DNA of 33,463 nucleotides. Origin: an uncultured Porphyromonas sp. (GTDB taxonomy: Bacteria > Bacteroidota > Bacteroidia > Bacteroidales > Porphyromonadaceae). The notes under the pieces were generated by a model. The model did not search any database and had not been told where the DNA came from. It saw nothing but the letters and a program-made list of their open reading frames with translations. This document shows positions 25,465 to 33,463 of this stretch, piece by piece (within the stretch, counting starts at the first letter, position 1; every line of letters begins with the position of its first letter). The translations under genes and the position numbers were made by a program. The stretch covers positions 1-33,463 of the forward strand of contig NZ_CAMYEZ010000008.1 of assembly GCF_947254915.1 (NCBI RefSeq), in the 5' to 3' direction.

Positions 25465-25490
25465 ACGGGCGAACCTTAAGGCTCGCCCGT
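25465..25490 (-). terminator. Terminator of degP
   Basis: ACGGGCGA pairs with TCGCCCGT over a short loop that itself contains CCTTAAGG. On the minus strand the stem is followed by a run of eight T. It lies 20 bp past the degP stop. Confidence 0.9.
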
Positions 25491-25509
25491 CAGCGTGTGT
25501 GGGGATTTG

Positions 25510-27024
25510 CTAGCTCAGGTCGATAGCGTAGTACTTCATAGAGTCGCCTGGATAGAAGCCCTTGACTAGTATCGCTTTGTCTCCGAGGCGCGTCTTCTGA
25601 GCTGCCTCGACTAGCTTACGTGCAGCAGAGACGGTGCGTACAGGCTTGTTATTGATGGAGAGGATGATGAAGCCCTTCTTGATGCCTGCGGACTGGAACT
25701 TGCCATGGCCCACCTTGGTGACCTCAAGACCATAGCTGACGCCTTGCTTGCGTAGCTGATCACCCGAGATCTCGCGCAGGGTGGCTCCGAGGAGGCTACG
25801 GCTGTCTTTCTTGACGATATCGGTGCTACCCTCATCGTTTTTGAGCTTTACCTTGAAGTCTCGCTTCGTACCCTTGCGGTCTACGGTGACAACAATCGTG
25901 TCGCCTGGACGACAGCGACCGATGCGCTCCTGTAGCTCACCCATCTCGGTGATCTTGTTGCCATCGATGGCTACGATGACGTCGCCCTCCTCGATACCAG
26001 CTGCATAGGCTGCACTGACCTCGGAGAACTCATTGACGTAGACTCCCTGAGATACCTTGAGACCTTTCTCCTTCTTGACATCCTCATTGACCGTCCCGCC
26101 GATGATACCTAGGACAGCGCGCTGTACGGAGCCATACTTCTTGAGGTCGCTGACGATCTTGGCTGCGGTATTGATGGGCACTGCAAAGGAGTAGCCAGAG
26201 TAGTTGCCCGTCTCGGAGAAGATCATGGTGTTGATCCCGATGAGTCGACCCTGAGCATCGACGAGAGCGCCGCCACTATTGCCACGGTTGACAGCAGCAT
26301 CGGTCTGTATGAAGCGGCCTATCTGAGCATTGCCCTGTGGACCCTCTACAGCGGTACTACGTGCCTTGGCACTGATGATACCCGCCGTGACGGTGCCTGT
26401 CAGGTTAAAGGGGTTGCCCACGGCAAGTACCCACTCACCGAGCTGGATCTTGTCACTATCGCCAAAGGGGATGGTGGGTAGATCCTTAGCATCGACCTTG
26501 AGTAGCGCAATGTCTACGGAAGGGTCGGATCCGATGAGCTTAGCCTCAAAGGAGCGACCATCGTTGAGCGAGACGGAGATACTCTTGGCCCCCTCGATGA
26601 CGTGGTTATTGGTAATAATGTACCCGTCGGTACTGATGATGACGCCAGAGCCAAAGCTGGTGACGGTCCGTGACTGCGGACGGTCAAAGCCACGGCCACC
26701 ACCGAAGAAGAACTCAAATGGGTCTACGTAGTCGATGGTCTGCTCTCCCTCGACCTTGATGTGTACGACAGCCTGCACGGCAAGCTCAGCCGCCGGGGTG
26801 AGGTCTGGCGCATTGCCTACGGTACGACTGGAGGTGAGCTCATAGTCGGACTGTAGGAAGCCGTAGTCGTTTTCGGAGGTTGGGTAGTTCTGTAGCATAG
26901 TGGCGTAGGGAGAGCCACTTGCAGCTGCTCTCCTGAGGGTGGTGCGTACGACCGCCCACGATACAAATCCACTGACGAGGGCTATGCCCAGTGTCAGGAG
27001 TGTGTACTTGAGGTATTTGTTCAT
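25510..27024 (-). CDS. degP: Periplasmic serine protease/chaperone DegP (HtrA)
   Basis: The product is 504 residues. An N-terminal signal or anchor (about 7-26) leads into an S1-type trypsin domain with catalytic His141 (TNNHVI), Asp171 (DIALLK) and Ser250 (RGNSGGAL). Two PDZ domains follow, near 300-395 and 410-500. It refolds or degrades misfolded envelope proteins. The gene is monocistronic: it has its own terminator, and a repeat-rich gap lies upstream. A weak -7 like sequence (TCACTTTG at 27067-27060) is the only promoter hint. Confidence 0.95.
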   Translation of the reverse strand: MNKYLKYTLLTLGIALVSGFVSWAVVRTTLRRAAASGSPYATMLQNYPTSENDYGFLQSDYELTSSRTVGNAPDLTPAAELAVQAVVHIKVEGEQTIDYVDPFEFFFGGGRGFDRPQSRTVTSFGSGVIISTDGYIITNNHVIEGAKSISVSLNDGRSFEAKLIGSDPSVDIALLKVDAKDLPTIPFGDSDKIQLGEWVLAVGNPFNLTGTVTAGIISAKARSTAVEGPQGNAQIGRFIQTDAAVNRGNSGGALVDAQGRLIGINTMIFSETGNYSGYSFAVPINTAAKIVSDLKKYGSVQRAVLGIIGGTVNEDVKKEKGLKVSQGVYVNEFSEVSAAYAAGIEEGDVIVAIDGNKITEMGELQERIGRCRPGDTIVVTVDRKGTKRDFKVKLKNDEGSTDIVKKDSRSLLGATLREISGDQLRKQGVSYGLEVTKVGHGKFQSAGIKKGFIILSINNKPVRTVSAARKLVEAAQKTRLGDKAILVKGFYPGDSMKYYAIDLS

Positions 27025-27201
27025 AGTATTGAAGGTATATCTGTTTGCTAATAGATTGACAAAGTGAATAGTCCTGCAGGAGCTGTGCTTCTAGTCGTCA
27101 GCTCCCGATGGGTGCTATACTCAATAGACGAGTGAAGTGGTAAAATGTTGCATTGTCGGGTGAGTCTAGACGTATCTGCCGATGATACAGGCCGATGTTA
27201 T

Positions 27202-27376
27202 GAGACTGTTGCATAAAGGCGAATCGCTGCGTTGCTTTCGGGATTCGGCTTCGGTCACATACGGAGGTATGCTCCCTTCAGACCTCACCCTCAGCGCCTT
27301 GCGCTTCATCCTTTCTGCAAAGTCTAGACAATCTTGCAAGCAAGATTGTGAGACTGTTGACTTTTGCAACAGTCTC
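27202..27376 (+). mobile_element. MITE-like element, copy 2 (175 bp)
   Basis: Perfect 12-bp terminal inverted repeats: GAGACTGTTGCA and TGCAACAGTCTC. The flanks GTTAT and GTCAT match at four of five bases, possibly an aged target duplication. The hairpins CATAC/GTATG, GCGC/GCGC and ACAATCTTGC/GCAAGATTGT, and a terminal stem GAGACTGTTG/CAACAGTCTC with loop ACTTTTG, are all present. Confidence 0.75.
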
Positions 27377-27432
27377 GTCATATATGTCACTATCAAGGAA
27401 ATCAATGGATTCCTCGGTGGGGATTCCCGAAT

Positions 27433-27530
27433 CTTCAGTGAGGAACGAAAAAAAACTTCGGAAGTTTGTTTTCTTTCTTCCGAAGTTTCATTTCGTTCTT
27501 CCGAACTTTTATTTTGGTCCTCCGTGGGGA
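27433..27530 (-). repeat. Intergenic repeat family 1, copy D (inverted)
   Basis: Read on the minus strand, three 21-nt units (27515-27495, 27494-27474 and 27473-27453) keep the heptad frame KVRKN, EMKLRKK, ENKLPKF. The flanks carry CCCCACGGAGG and CCACCGAGGAATC type motifs. It is more diverged than copies A-C and lies between two MITE-like elements. Confidence 0.75.
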
Positions 27531-27654
27531 ACTTTTGTTTGCTCTGTGGAGATCACCAATTCCCTCGGTAGAAAATGAAATCAGTGGCGATGTCGGAGTA
27601 GCTATCGAGTGAGCTTATAGCGCTAGGTGGCGAGGCTCTAACCATATATCCCCT

Positions 27655-27830
27655 GAGACTGTTGCATAAAGGCAAATCACTGTGTAGCTTTTGGGATTCG
27701 GCTTCGGTTACATACGGAGGTGTGCTCCCTTGATGCCTCACCCTCATCGCCTTGCGCTTCATCCTTTCTGCAAAGTCAAGACAATCTTGCTGGCAAGATT
27801 GTTCTGACTGTTGGCTTTTGCAACAGTCTC
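27655..27830 (+). mobile_element. MITE-like element, copy 3 (176 bp)
   Basis: It has the same 12-bp ends as copy 2 and the same orientation. Internal substitutions keep pairing: the CATAC/GTATG stem becomes CATAC/GTGTG (a wobble) and ACAATCTTGC/GCAAGATTGT changes only in the loop. No target duplication is visible. Confidence 0.75.
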
Positions 27831-27902
27831 TGGAAGAGAGGGTCTCCCAGCGTCGGCTCTGTATGCGTTGCGGGTCTTAGGATCGTCACATCTGATAATA
27901 GA

Positions 27903-27936
27903 AGACGCACACCCGCTCGTCTGCAGGTGTGCGTCT
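27903..27936 (-). terminator. Terminator of ppiD
   Basis: AGACGCACACC pairs perfectly with GGTGTGCGTCT over a 12-nt loop, 40 bp past the ppiD stop. On the minus strand TCTATTATC follows, a modest U tract. Confidence 0.8.
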
Positions 27937-27976
27937 ACTATGAAGTTATAGGAGCGTCCTAAAGAGACGCTTGTCT

Positions 27977-30133
27977 CTACCAGAAGCGATAGCGTGTATC
28001 CTCAATAGGCGTCTGCTTGATGAGCTCCTGCATAGCTCTGTATGCCATCTGCTGCCCATAGGAGCGACGTCTCTGAGCTGTAGCTGCGGGTGAGGGCTTC
28101 GTGACAGAAGCGTCTACATTCTCCGAGATAGGCTGGAGGACAACGACCTCGGTGCCTGCACGGAATGGTGCTGAGAGCTGACCGATGCCAGTCGTCATAG
28201 CATTACCCACGAGTGCCGCAGGCGTATTGGGTGAGGATACGTAGCTGATGTTGTAGAGGGTATCTACGCTCGACTGCATCTCTGGGGCATAGCTGTCAAG
28301 GCTCTTCAGCTTCTTGCTTGCTAGGTTGGCTGCAAGCTGGTCACCACGCTGCTCCATCAGGACGTAGTCACGTATCTGATCAGCAACCTGCTCGAAGGGC
28401 TGGAAGCCTGCGGGGTACTTAGTCTCCACCTGCGCTACGACTAGATAGTTATTGTTGTCACAGCGGAAGAGCTTGTCTGATACAGTGCCTGCCTTAGAGC
28501 GTAGAGCCCAGCTGACGATCTCACGAGAGTTAGGAATCGATGCGAGAGAAGCTGAGGAGCTGTTGACATACTCGCCACGGACAACGGATAGACCGGCTTT
28601 CTGAGCGGCATCTAGCATCTCGTCAAACTTCTTGTCGCTTGAGAAGATCTCGTTAATCTTTGCTTGCTCCTTACGGAAAGTCTCCTCGGAGAAGTTGATG
28701 GGAACTGTGAGCTGCGCAATCTTGTAGTGATTGACAGATGCCGTGGGGGCTGTCTTACGAATGAGCAGGGTAGCTCCAGGACGCTCTATCTTGACAAACT
28801 GATTGATAGGGGTCTTATTTAGCGTGTCTAGCCCCATACCAAATAGGTCAGCTTCGGTGAAAGTGCTATCAGGCATACCCGTATAGCGATCAGGATTGAT
28901 GAGGTAGCCTCCATTTGCTTTAGTCTGATCATCCATAGAGTAGGTTGCAACAACCTGAGCGAGTGTCGTGGCTCCACTCTGGATAGCAGCTATTAGGCTG
29001 TCAGCCTTCGGAGCATTGATTGAGTCAAGGGGAACCACGTTTACCTTCACCTCTTCGGGAGCTTGCTTACGGTCGATGAGCTTGATGAGTGTGTAGCTAT
29101 CGTTGACTATGACTGGCTCATTGACACTACCTACCGCACCCTCGCGAAGCATAGTCATAGCGTTGGGTATGGTGGAGAGGAACTGCTCCAGCTCCTTGTC
29201 TGTGAAGTAGGTCTCGTAAGCGTTTCCATTCTCATAGTTGCGTACCACCTTAGCGGGCGTTGTCGTCGCTAGGAGCTGTACACGAGCAGAGTCTACCTCA
29301 GCCTTTGCAGCAGCGTAGTCAGCTTCGCTAGGACGTACGAGCGTGCTGTAGTAGTTGACCTTAGCCTGCTCAAATGGGAATGCGTACATCTGCTTGTGGC
29401 TATCATAGTAAGCTCGAACCTGCTGGTCTGTGACTGTGACCTGATCATTGGGCAGGATCGTGCTTGGTGTGCGTACGACAGCGACAGTGCGTGTGCCTAG
29501 CCCTGTAGTGTACTTCTCGTCTAGTGAGTTGATGGCATAGCTACGGGTGAGTAGTGCATTGAGCTTCTCAGAGATTCTCTGGTTACGGATCTGCTTCTCA
29601 GTCTCTAGCCACTGGTTGCGTACAGAGATCATCATGCTCTGCTGCTCTGCGGGGAGAGCCTTGATCTTGTTTAGATCCAGCTCGCTCATGACGCTACGAA
29701 TCTGCTCGGGATTGCTCATATCCACGCCAAACTGAGAGAAGAACTGAGCCGCCGTCTGTGAGGTGGGTAGCCCCTCGCCAAAGATAAGTGCCGAAAGCTC
29801 TGCTGGGGTGACACGTAGTCCGACCGCCTTGGCCTCTTGCGCTAGGACGTGGTCTGCGATAAGCTCCTGTGCTAGCTGATTGCTGATCTGGATGCGATCC
29901 TGATCGGTTAGTTTGCCTTGGCGCTCGTATGGCTCGGTGCGCTCGGTCAGAAGCTGCTGGTACTCATCGTACTTGACTTTTTCGCCGTCAATTTTGAGCG
30001 CAACCATCTTGTTGTCCTGAAGCAGCGATGAGCCTGATCGTAGACCATCACCGATGATAAATGCTAAGAGTGCGACACCTACTACGATGATGAGCAGGCC
30101 GGCACGATTTCTGATTTTCTGTAGCGTAGCCAT
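27977..30133 (-). CDS. ppiD: PpiD-like periplasmic peptidyl-prolyl isomerase/chaperone
   Basis: The product is 718 residues. One N-terminal membrane anchor (about 11-30, LLIIVVGVALLAFIIGDGL) is followed by a SurA-N-like helical chaperone region (~40-210). A parvulin-like segment sits near 355-460 (SGATTLAQVVATYSMDDQTK, then GGYLINPDRYTGMPDSTF), and a second helical region follows to the end. This matches the membrane-anchored PpiD/SurA-like proteins of Bacteroidota that help outer-membrane proteins fold. It lies downstream of the CNNM/CBS gene, 122 bp apart, with its own -7 box, so it may be both read through and separately transcribed. Confidence 0.88.
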   Translation of the reverse strand: MATLQKIRNRAGLLIIVVGVALLAFIIGDGLRSGSSLLQDNKMVALKIDGEKVKYDEYQQLLTERTEPYERQGKLTDQDRIQISNQLAQELIADHVLAQEAKAVGLRVTPAELSALIFGEGLPTSQTAAQFFSQFGVDMSNPEQIRSVMSELDLNKIKALPAEQQSMMISVRNQWLETEKQIRNQRISEKLNALLTRSYAINSLDEKYTTGLGTRTVAVVRTPSTILPNDQVTVTDQQVRAYYDSHKQMYAFPFEQAKVNYYSTLVRPSEADYAAAKAEVDSARVQLLATTTPAKVVRNYENGNAYETYFTDKELEQFLSTIPNAMTMLREGAVGSVNEPVIVNDSYTLIKLIDRKQAPEEVKVNVVPLDSINAPKADSLIAAIQSGATTLAQVVATYSMDDQTKANGGYLINPDRYTGMPDSTFTEADLFGMGLDTLNKTPINQFVKIERPGATLLIRKTAPTASVNHYKIAQLTVPINFSEETFRKEQAKINEIFSSDKKFDEMLDAAQKAGLSVVRGEYVNSSSASLASIPNSREIVSWALRSKAGTVSDKLFRCDNNNYLVVAQVETKYPAGFQPFEQVADQIRDYVLMEQRGDQLAANLASKKLKSLDSYAPEMQSSVDTLYNISYVSSPNTPAALVGNAMTTGIGQLSAPFRAGTEVVVLQPISENVDASVTKPSPAATAQRRRSYGQQMAYRAMQELIKQTPIEDTRYRFW

Positions 30134-30232
30134 TATATAGTACTATCTGTTTTTTTTCTTTCTCAGGTATGGTAGCTTGTCTGCGAGTACTCCCTCTAGG
30201 AGGAGAACAGGGGATGAAAGCTATCTAGGTGG

Positions 30233-30240
30233 CAAAGGTA
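30233..30240 (-). promoter_or_regulatory. -7 box for ppiD
   Basis: On the minus strand this reads TACCTTTG, an exact match, in the gap between the CNNM/CBS gene and ppiD. The -33 position falls within the upstream gene and shows no TTG. Confidence 0.45.
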
Positions 30241-30255
30241 GTTAAAATTCAGTTA

Positions 30256-31521
30256 TCAGAGGTCTTCCCACATTTTGACGAGTTCGATGCGGGTATCCGT
30301 AGACTTGATTATATCAAAGTGTAGCTTGCCGATGACAATCTGCTCACCTGGCACAGGGATGCGCTCGAGGTGATGGATGATCAGACCTGCGATGGTGATG
30401 TACTCATCATCGGTGGGGAGAGCGAGCCCCCACTGCTCATTCGCATCATCGATCTCTAGTCGTCCGCTGAAGGTGTAGGTGCCGTCGGCATTGTGCTTAG
30501 AGACGATCTTGTTTTGGTCATGCTCGTCCTCAATGTCACCGAAGATCTCCTCGACAAGGTCCTCAAGGGTGATCAGTCCAGAGGTGCCTCCCAGCTCATC
30601 AATGACGATGGCGATGGACTTCTTGCGCTGCATGAGGATACCCATGAGCTTCTGCCCATTCATGCTCTCAGGAACGAAGACTGCGGTACGGATGCGTCCC
30701 TGCCAGTCGGGACCCTTGAACATCTCTGCCGAGTGAATGTAGCCCAGCACGTTGTCTATGTTCTCTCGGTAGACGATAATCTTGGTTAGACCTGTGGAGA
30801 TGAAGAGCGAGGTGAGTGTCTCCGCATCGGTGCCTATCTCACAGGAGACGATCTCGTTGCGGGGGATCATGCAGTCTCGCACCTGTGTGGTGGAGAAGTC
30901 GATAGCGTTTTGAATGATCTTGACCTCGGTGTCAAGGTCGCTGGAGCCCTCTCCGCTCTGGCTCATGTTGAGGTAGTTATCTAGGTCTAGGGTCGTGAGC
31001 TTGGGGTGCTCTTCAGTGGCTGGCATAGCGCCCTTGGGCAATAGGAGCATGAAGAGCTTCGAGAGCCCTATGGAGAAGAGTGTGATGGGGTAGAGGAGTA
31101 TGTGAAAGAATCCCGAGGGCAGAGCCTTGCGATACATCTGCTCGTTGGGATTCATACGATTGCGCGCCTTGGGTAGGTACTCTCCGAAGATGACGATGAT
31201 GAAGGTGGAGAGAAGCGAATTGACCGTGATCTGGAAGACGGGACTACTGCTGATGGAGGTGAGCACAGGAGCGAAGAGCCGAGCCATGAGCATACCGTAG
31301 ATAACCAGCACGATATTGTTGCCGACGAGTAGGGTCGTGATGAAGCGATCTGGCCGATGGTAGAGCATCGACAGGGTTCGCCCGACAACCCCTCCGCGAT
31401 TGCTGTCGAGCTTTAGCCGCAGACGATCTGCCGAGAGGTAAGCAATCTCAGTCCCTGAGAAGAACCCCGAGAGGAGTAGGAGCAGGACGAGGAATACTAG
31501 TAACCAAATCGTATCAGCCAT
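30256..31521 (-). CDS. CNNM/CBS domain membrane protein (CorC/HlyC/GldE-type)
   Basis: The product is 421 residues. A DUF21/CNNM transmembrane domain covers ~1-165, with FFSGTEIAYLSADRLRL and the conserved FGEYLPKARNRMNP. A pair of CBS domains follows (~205-330), ending in the hallmark GGTSGLITLEDLVEEIFGDI. A CorC_HlyC domain closes the protein (~345-418). Members are linked to Mg2+ and other divalent-cation transport; GldE of gliding Bacteroidota has the same layout. The old label hemolysin is misleading. Gene order between lptC and ppiD suggests an envelope role. Confidence 0.88.
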   Translation of the reverse strand: MADTIWLLVFLVLLLLLSGFFSGTEIAYLSADRLRLKLDSNRGGVVGRTLSMLYHRPDRFITTLLVGNNIVLVIYGMLMARLFAPVLTSISSSPVFQITVNSLLSTFIIVIFGEYLPKARNRMNPNEQMYRKALPSGFFHILLYPITLFSIGLSKLFMLLLPKGAMPATEEHPKLTTLDLDNYLNMSQSGEGSSDLDTEVKIIQNAIDFSTTQVRDCMIPRNEIVSCEIGTDAETLTSLFISTGLTKIIVYRENIDNVLGYIHSAEMFKGPDWQGRIRTAVFVPESMNGQKLMGILMQRKKSIAIVIDELGGTSGLITLEDLVEEIFGDIEDEHDQNKIVSKHNADGTYTFSGRLEIDDANEQWGLALPTDDEYITIAGLIIHHLERIPVPGEQIVIGKLHFDIIKSTDTRIELVKMWEDL

Positions 31522-31556
31522 GTAGTGGATCTCTAGCTGTATGCTTCATATGTCTG

Positions 31557-31564
31557 CAAAGATA
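31557..31564 (-). promoter_or_regulatory. -7 box for the CNNM/CBS gene
   Basis: On the minus strand this reads TATCTTTG, an exact match in the 68-bp gap after lptC, ~35 nt before the start codon. No TTG is found at -33. Confidence 0.45.
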
Positions 31565-31589
31565 GTGGAAATATGTGCATCACGACACA

Positions 31590-32165
31590 CTACTCACTCA
31601 CCTCTGGGTCATCCTTTACGAGCATCTGGCCACTGCTCCCGTGGAAGGTGTAGCGGGTAAACTGCTCGTCGCTCTCGAAGTTGCACCCTTGGATCTTTCG
31701 CTCTGGGGTCTCTATCCATACACTATCTGGTGTGTAGATGCGCTTCTCCTCTTGATCCCAGTAGAGGAGGTGGGAGTAAAAGCGTGAGCCCGCACGGTTG
31801 CGCACGTTGATCTCGCCGTGCAGCTCCCATAGCTTGCGGTCTGTCCAGTAAAAGGCTGAGTCAGCTTCTACAAAGACAGTCGTACTGTCTCGCTCGTCAA
31901 ACTGCTCGGTGTAGAGCCCACGAGGAAAGTACCAGTGAGCCTCACGACCTACCTTTTCGTTCTTATTATATACGTACCACTCAGGCGTGATCAGCCTATA
32001 CTGGGTGATGCCTGAGTCGGCGACGAGAGCACGTACATCTCTCGTGTACATTGAGTAGGCTGTCTCGGGATCTAGACCTACATCGGAGAGAGGCGGGGGA
32101 TCCTTGCGCTGACAACTGGTCACGACAAGCAGGCTGCCCGCCAGGAGGCATAGGAGTGTCCGCAT
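31590..32165 (-). CDS. lptC: LPS export ABC transporter periplasmic protein LptC, lipoprotein form
   Basis: The product is 191 residues from the ATG at 32165, which gives a clean lipoprotein signal with lipobox VVTSC (Cys18). Starts 11 or 20 codons upstream are possible but would extend the signal. The body has the repeating beta-strand pattern of the Lpt jelly-roll (ITPEWYVYNKNEK, FVEADSAFYWTDRKLWELHG, RIYTPDSVWIET). LptC links the LptBFG transporter to the LptA bridge that carries LPS to the outer membrane. E. coli LptC is anchored by a transmembrane helix; the lipoprotein form is common in Bacteroidota. The CNNM/CBS gene is 68 bp downstream. Confidence 0.8.
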   Translation of the reverse strand: MRTLLCLLAGSLLVVTSCQRKDPPPLSDVGLDPETAYSMYTRDVRALVADSGITQYRLITPEWYVYNKNEKVGREAHWYFPRGLYTEQFDERDSTTVFVEADSAFYWTDRKLWELHGEINVRNRAGSRFYSHLLYWDQEEKRIYTPDSVWIETPERKIQGCNFESDEQFTRYTFHGSSGQMLVKDDPEVSE

Positions 32166-32227
32166 TATCTGCACGGTGCTACTCTTGTCGTGTCTCATCG
32201 GGTGACAGTTGAGGAGGTGTGACAAAA

Positions 32228-32272
32228 GTCAGCCAGTATAGCGAGTCTCATTGTCTTGCTAAGCTGGCTGAC
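32228..32272 (-). terminator. Terminator between the TPR gene and lptC
   Basis: GTCAGCCAG pairs perfectly with CTGGCTGAC over a 27-nt loop. On the minus strand the stem is followed by TTTTGTC. It is ~60 bp past the TPR gene stop and just upstream of lptC, so it may end that transcript or attenuate lptC. Confidence 0.65.
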
Positions 32273-32330
32273 GTTTTCTAGTTATTGAGAGAACTATAGC
32301 TGTGCCCCACAGTGTGGGGACATAACTTCC

Positions 32331-33463
32331 TTAGCGGATGCGTGTAGACTCTCCGATCCACCCGCCTACGTAGAAGGAGTCTCCTGAGTTGAGACTGGGG
32401 TGGAAGAAAATATCTTGTTGAGAGGGTAGGTAGCTAGAGTACTGACCTATGAGTCTGCCAGCCTCACCAGCGACGCTACTGTCTATGCTACGAGCTCTCT
32501 GGAGCTTGTCAATAGCTAGACCGTAGACGAGACGCTGCTTGATAGGATCATCGGGGAAGATGCTCTTGGCAGAGGCTGCGTACATCTGAGCGATGAGGAT
32601 AAGCGGAGCTCCAAAGGATGGATTGGCAGCCATAGCCTTGTTGCAGTACTGACGCGCAGATGCGTAGCTACGAGCCTTCATGTCGATGACGCCAAGTGTG
32701 TAGTATGCTGTAGCCTGAAGACGCTTGTCTGAGGTGAGTGAGACAGCATCTGTGAGATATTGCTTAGCTTGGCTCATCTGACCCTTGTTGATGCAGTCAG
32801 AGGCTAGACCCATCGCAGAGGCTGCGGTAGGCTTGATGTTGTAGAGGTAGCGGCTAGCGGTAGCGTAGAGAGGACTGTTCTCACACTTAGCATAGCGAAA
32901 CATATCCAGCATCGCCTGTAGGTACTTGACGTTGCCCTTGTTCTTCTCTAGTCCGTCACCGTAGATCTTGATGAGCATATTGCAATCGGCCAAGCCACTT
33001 GTAGCAAAGAGCTCATCAAGCTGTCCCTTGAGTGCTTGGAGATTTTGTAGCTTGACAGTGTCTCCAGCCTCGGTGAGATTGTCCACGTCTGCTTGTAGGA
33101 TCCCATTGCCTGTCATATAGTCATCTACATAGTGCTCGTGCCAGCTGGGGTTCCCGATTGCTTTGTTCATAGATGCGAAGACAAAGAAGTATACCAACTG
33201 GCTCTCCGTCTGCTCGCCCATCTCGTCAACGACAGGCTTAGCCCACTCGTAAATCTTGTCGTAGCTAGCCTTATCGCCGTAGAGACGTAGGTAGTCGTTG
33301 ATCTTAGCCGTGGTTATGTAATCCTTGCCATACTTAGGGTCATCGCCAAAGTACTTGATACGCATATCGTATAGTTTGAGTAGCTTTTCAATGGCATCAT
33401 GACGAGCCGCATCGTTCTCGGCCTTCTCGATCTTCCAGTTTATGATCTGCACACCATAGAGGT
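32331..33463 (-). CDS. Tetratricopeptide-repeat protein, N-terminus outside the window
   Basis: The frame stays open to the right edge of the window, reading LYG before the first GTG at 33452, so the gene is cut and its true start is not visible. The visible ~377 residues are helical with TPR-type signatures (QATAYYTLGVIDMKARSYASARQYCNKAMAAN in the C-terminal third, quoted in part: AYYTLGVIDMKARSYASA). The N-terminal visible part also suggests alpha-solenoid repeats. The C-terminal tail (FYVGGWIGESTRIR) is short and not a repeat. In Bacteroidota such a protein often precedes lptC. Its role is unknown; envelope assembly is a guess from context. Confidence 0.75.
   Translation of the reverse strand, partial: LYGVQIINWKIEKAENDAARHDAIEKLLKLYDMRIKYFGDDPKYGKDYITTAKINDYLRLYGDKASYDKIYEWAKPVVDEMGEQTESQLVYFFVFASMNKAIGNPSWHEHYVDDYMTGNGILQADVDNLTEAGDTVKLQNLQALKGQLDELFATSGLADCNMLIKIYGDGLEKNKGNVKYLQAMLDMFRYAKCENSPLYATASRYLYNIKPTAASAMGLASDCINKGQMSQAKQYLTDAVSLTSDKRLQATAYYTLGVIDMKARSYASARQYCNKAMAANPSFGAPLILIAQMYAASAKSIFPDDPIKQRLVYGLAIDKLQRARSIDSSVAGEAGRLIGQYSSYLPSQQDIFFHPSLNSGDSFYVGGWIGESTRIR

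Noticed and set aside
27553..27762. Small minus-strand frames beginning MKRKA in each MITE-like element (also near 15485-15706 and 27166-27405)
   Set aside because: Changes between copies follow hairpin pairing more than codon positions, and the frames end at variable places outside the element.

Overview
The window looks like chromosomal DNA of a Bacteroidota bacterium, most likely a Porphyromonas or close relative (inferred from gene content, not from a database search). The pointers are type IX secretion (T9SS)-style C-terminal domains on surface proteins, several Bacteroidota promoter -7 boxes (TAnnTTTG), a Rho factor with a long polar insert, a DUF3316-like protein, a HU/CCDC81-SPOR fusion, and the order TPR protein - LptC - CNNM/CBS protein - PpiD. 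GC is moderate, and most genes are housekeeping or cell-envelope functions.

Positions 1-8554 form a surface-antigen locus. Two long leucine-rich-repeat (LRR) secreted proteins (2726-5275 and 5311-8187) lie in tandem. Upstream is a lipoprotein gene with three Ig-like repeats (422-2152). It sits exactly between a copy of the LRR locus 5' end (promoter, leader hairpin and first codons, 158-282) and a copy of its 3' end (last ~20 codons, terminator and downstream repeat, 2173-2601). This looks like a second LRR locus whose interior was swapped for another surface-protein gene.

Positions 8555-11852 (+) hold an apparent operon: a U32-family protein of the TrhP/YegQ type, a hot-dog thioesterase, and a cardiolipin synthase homologue with both HKD motifs broken. 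Positions 11872-15366 (-) hold the HU/SPOR membrane protein and rho with a probable long leader. Positions 15484-15766 are repeats. A T9SS-exported BspA-like protein (15898-18528, -) follows, then tRNA-Arg(ACG) (18967-19040, +). Next on the minus strand are parC - DUF3316-like - S41 peptidase (an operon), a Big2 lipoprotein, degP/htrA, a repeat-rich gap (27025-27976), ppiD, a CNNM/CBS protein, lptC and a partial TPR gene.

Two unexplained intergenic repeat families stand out. One (four copies) is built from three 21-nt units that keep a heptad-coding frame. The other is a ~175-bp MITE-like element (three full copies and one solo end) with 12-bp terminal inverted repeats and several conserved hairpins. 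No CRISPR array, phage, transposase or complete insertion sequence was seen.
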